Positions 63,623 to 64,000 of a DNA stretch of 64,000 nt are shown in pieces. Both the position numbers and the translations under genes were made by a program. How positions within the stretch are numbered: the stretch's first letter is position 1; each line of letters opens with the position of its first letter. Location of the stretch: contig NZ_JALDYX010000003.1 in NCBI RefSeq assembly GCF_024267675.1, positions 1 through 64,000 on the forward strand, read 5' to 3'. The notes below the pieces were generated by a model, which saw only the letters and a list, made by a program, of their open reading frames with translations, searched no databases and was not told the origin of the DNA. This DNA is from Marinobacterium sedimentorum. Its GTDB lineage: Bacteria > Pseudomonadota > Gammaproteobacteria > Pseudomonadales > Balneatricaceae.

Positions 63623-64000
63623 AGATACTGCACATTTTTGACCATTCCATTCCCTTGCACAGCGGCTATACGTTTCGCAGTCGTGCAATCCTGGAAAACC
63701 AGCGCGCTCAGGGACTGCAAACCTGTCACCTTACCAGCCCCAAACAGGGAAGCGCCGCCGCGTCAAAAGAGCAGGTGGAGGGTCTGGACTTCTACCGCTG
63801 TGAAGACATCCCCGGTTGGCTAAAAGCAGTACCCTTTGTCAATCAATTGGCCATCATTCCGGTATTGAGCCGCAAGATCGCGGAGGTTATTGATTGGGAA
63901 AGGCCGGATATCATCCACGCCCACTCGCCGGCCCTCAACGGGATTGCCGCCCTGCAGGCCGCGCGAAAAGCCGGCCTGCCACTGGTTTACGAGGTGCGGG
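63619..64000 (+). CDS. Glycosyltransferase (TIGR04063 type), truncated by the window end
   Basis: The ATG at 63619 overlaps the amidotransferase stop (ATGA) and the frame stays open to the window end, 127 codons. The N-terminus MKILHIFDHSIPLHSGYTFR then SRAILENQRAQGLQT matches the PEP-CTERM/exosortase A-associated GT4 family, followed by GLDFYRCEDIP, RPDIIHAHSPALNGIAAL and LPLVYEVR. It should add a further sugar to the EPS repeat. The C-terminal donor-binding half lies outside the window. Confidence 0.9.
   Translation, partial: MKILHIFDHSIPLHSGYTFRSRAILENQRAQGLQTCHLTSPKQGSAAASKEQVEGLDFYRCEDIPGWLKAVPFVNQLAIIPVLSRKIAEVIDWERPDIIHAHSPALNGIAALQAARKAGLPLVYEVR

Overview
The window looks like a chromosomal segment of a Gram-negative gammaproteobacterium, probably marine. 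It is dominated by one large exopolysaccharide (EPS) and PEP-CTERM protein-sorting locus of the exosortase A (XrtA/EpsH) type. The taxonomic guess rests on gene content: two N-acyltransferases of the exosortase-linked type, a PrsK/PrsR two-component pair, and WecB/WecC plus WbpP/WbpO sugar genes. All functional calls come from motif and family recognition by eye; no database search was run.

Layout. 1-280: two tRNA-Pro(TGG) genes, the first cut by the window edge. 763-2659: a NodB-type deacetylase and a TPR protein. 2894-12818 (minus strand): flippase, GT2, O-ligase/polymerase, an ATP-grasp plus acetyltransferase fusion, hydrolases 1 and 2, an acyl carrier protein, and an asparagine-synthetase-like protein without the N-terminal Cys. 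13017-18449 (plus): FemAB-like protein, exosortase A, acyl-CoA ligase, PLP decarboxylase. 18802-28918 (plus): sugar transferase EpsB, WbpP-like and GalE epimerases, Wza-like export protein, Wzz-like chain-length protein, tyrosine autokinase, outer-membrane beta-barrel, secretion ATPase. 28958-36438 (minus): a nucleotidyltransferase/HprK-like kinase/PqqD-like/Tat-protein operon, PrsR, PrsK and a trypsin-like protease. 36737-37612: XrtA-type deacetylase. 37849-40705: two tandem PepA-like secreted proteins, one with a PEP-CTERM anchor. 40929-47830: membrane acyltransferase, PEP-TPR lipoprotein PrsT, GT1, and a ThiF-nitroreductase fusion. 48200-52632: outer-membrane protein, LolA-like protein and RND/MMPL exporter. 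53128-54660: two convergent N-acyltransferases. 55224-55494: a MITE-like element. 55566-59372: WbpO-, WecC- and WecB-like sugar genes, then a decayed manC. 59651-64000: VanZ-like protein, TIGR03087-type glycosyltransferase, glutamine-dependent amidotransferase and a truncated TIGR04063-type glycosyltransferase.

How it works together. The sugar genes predict N-acetyl-hexosaminuronic acids (ManNAcA by WecB/WecC, GalNAcA by WbpO/WbpP). EpsB would start the repeat unit on undecaprenyl phosphate and the glycosyltransferases extend it. The flippase, O-ligase, Wzz/kinase and Wza would polymerise and export it. XrtA would cut PEP-CTERM proteins such as the PepA-like adhesin. PrsK/PrsR is a sensor and sigma-54 activator pair.

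Main new observation: four convincing sigma-54 (-24/-12) promoters lie upstream of pepA, both N-acyltransferases, and the Tat-PqqD-HprK-nucleotidyltransferase operon. All four share a T-rich GYGTC..TTTTT element 85-140 bp upstream of the predicted starts. This suggests one PrsR/RpoN regulon joining a surface adhesin, N-acyl amino acid synthesis next to an RND/LolA/outer-membrane export set, and an uncharacterised protein-modification operon.
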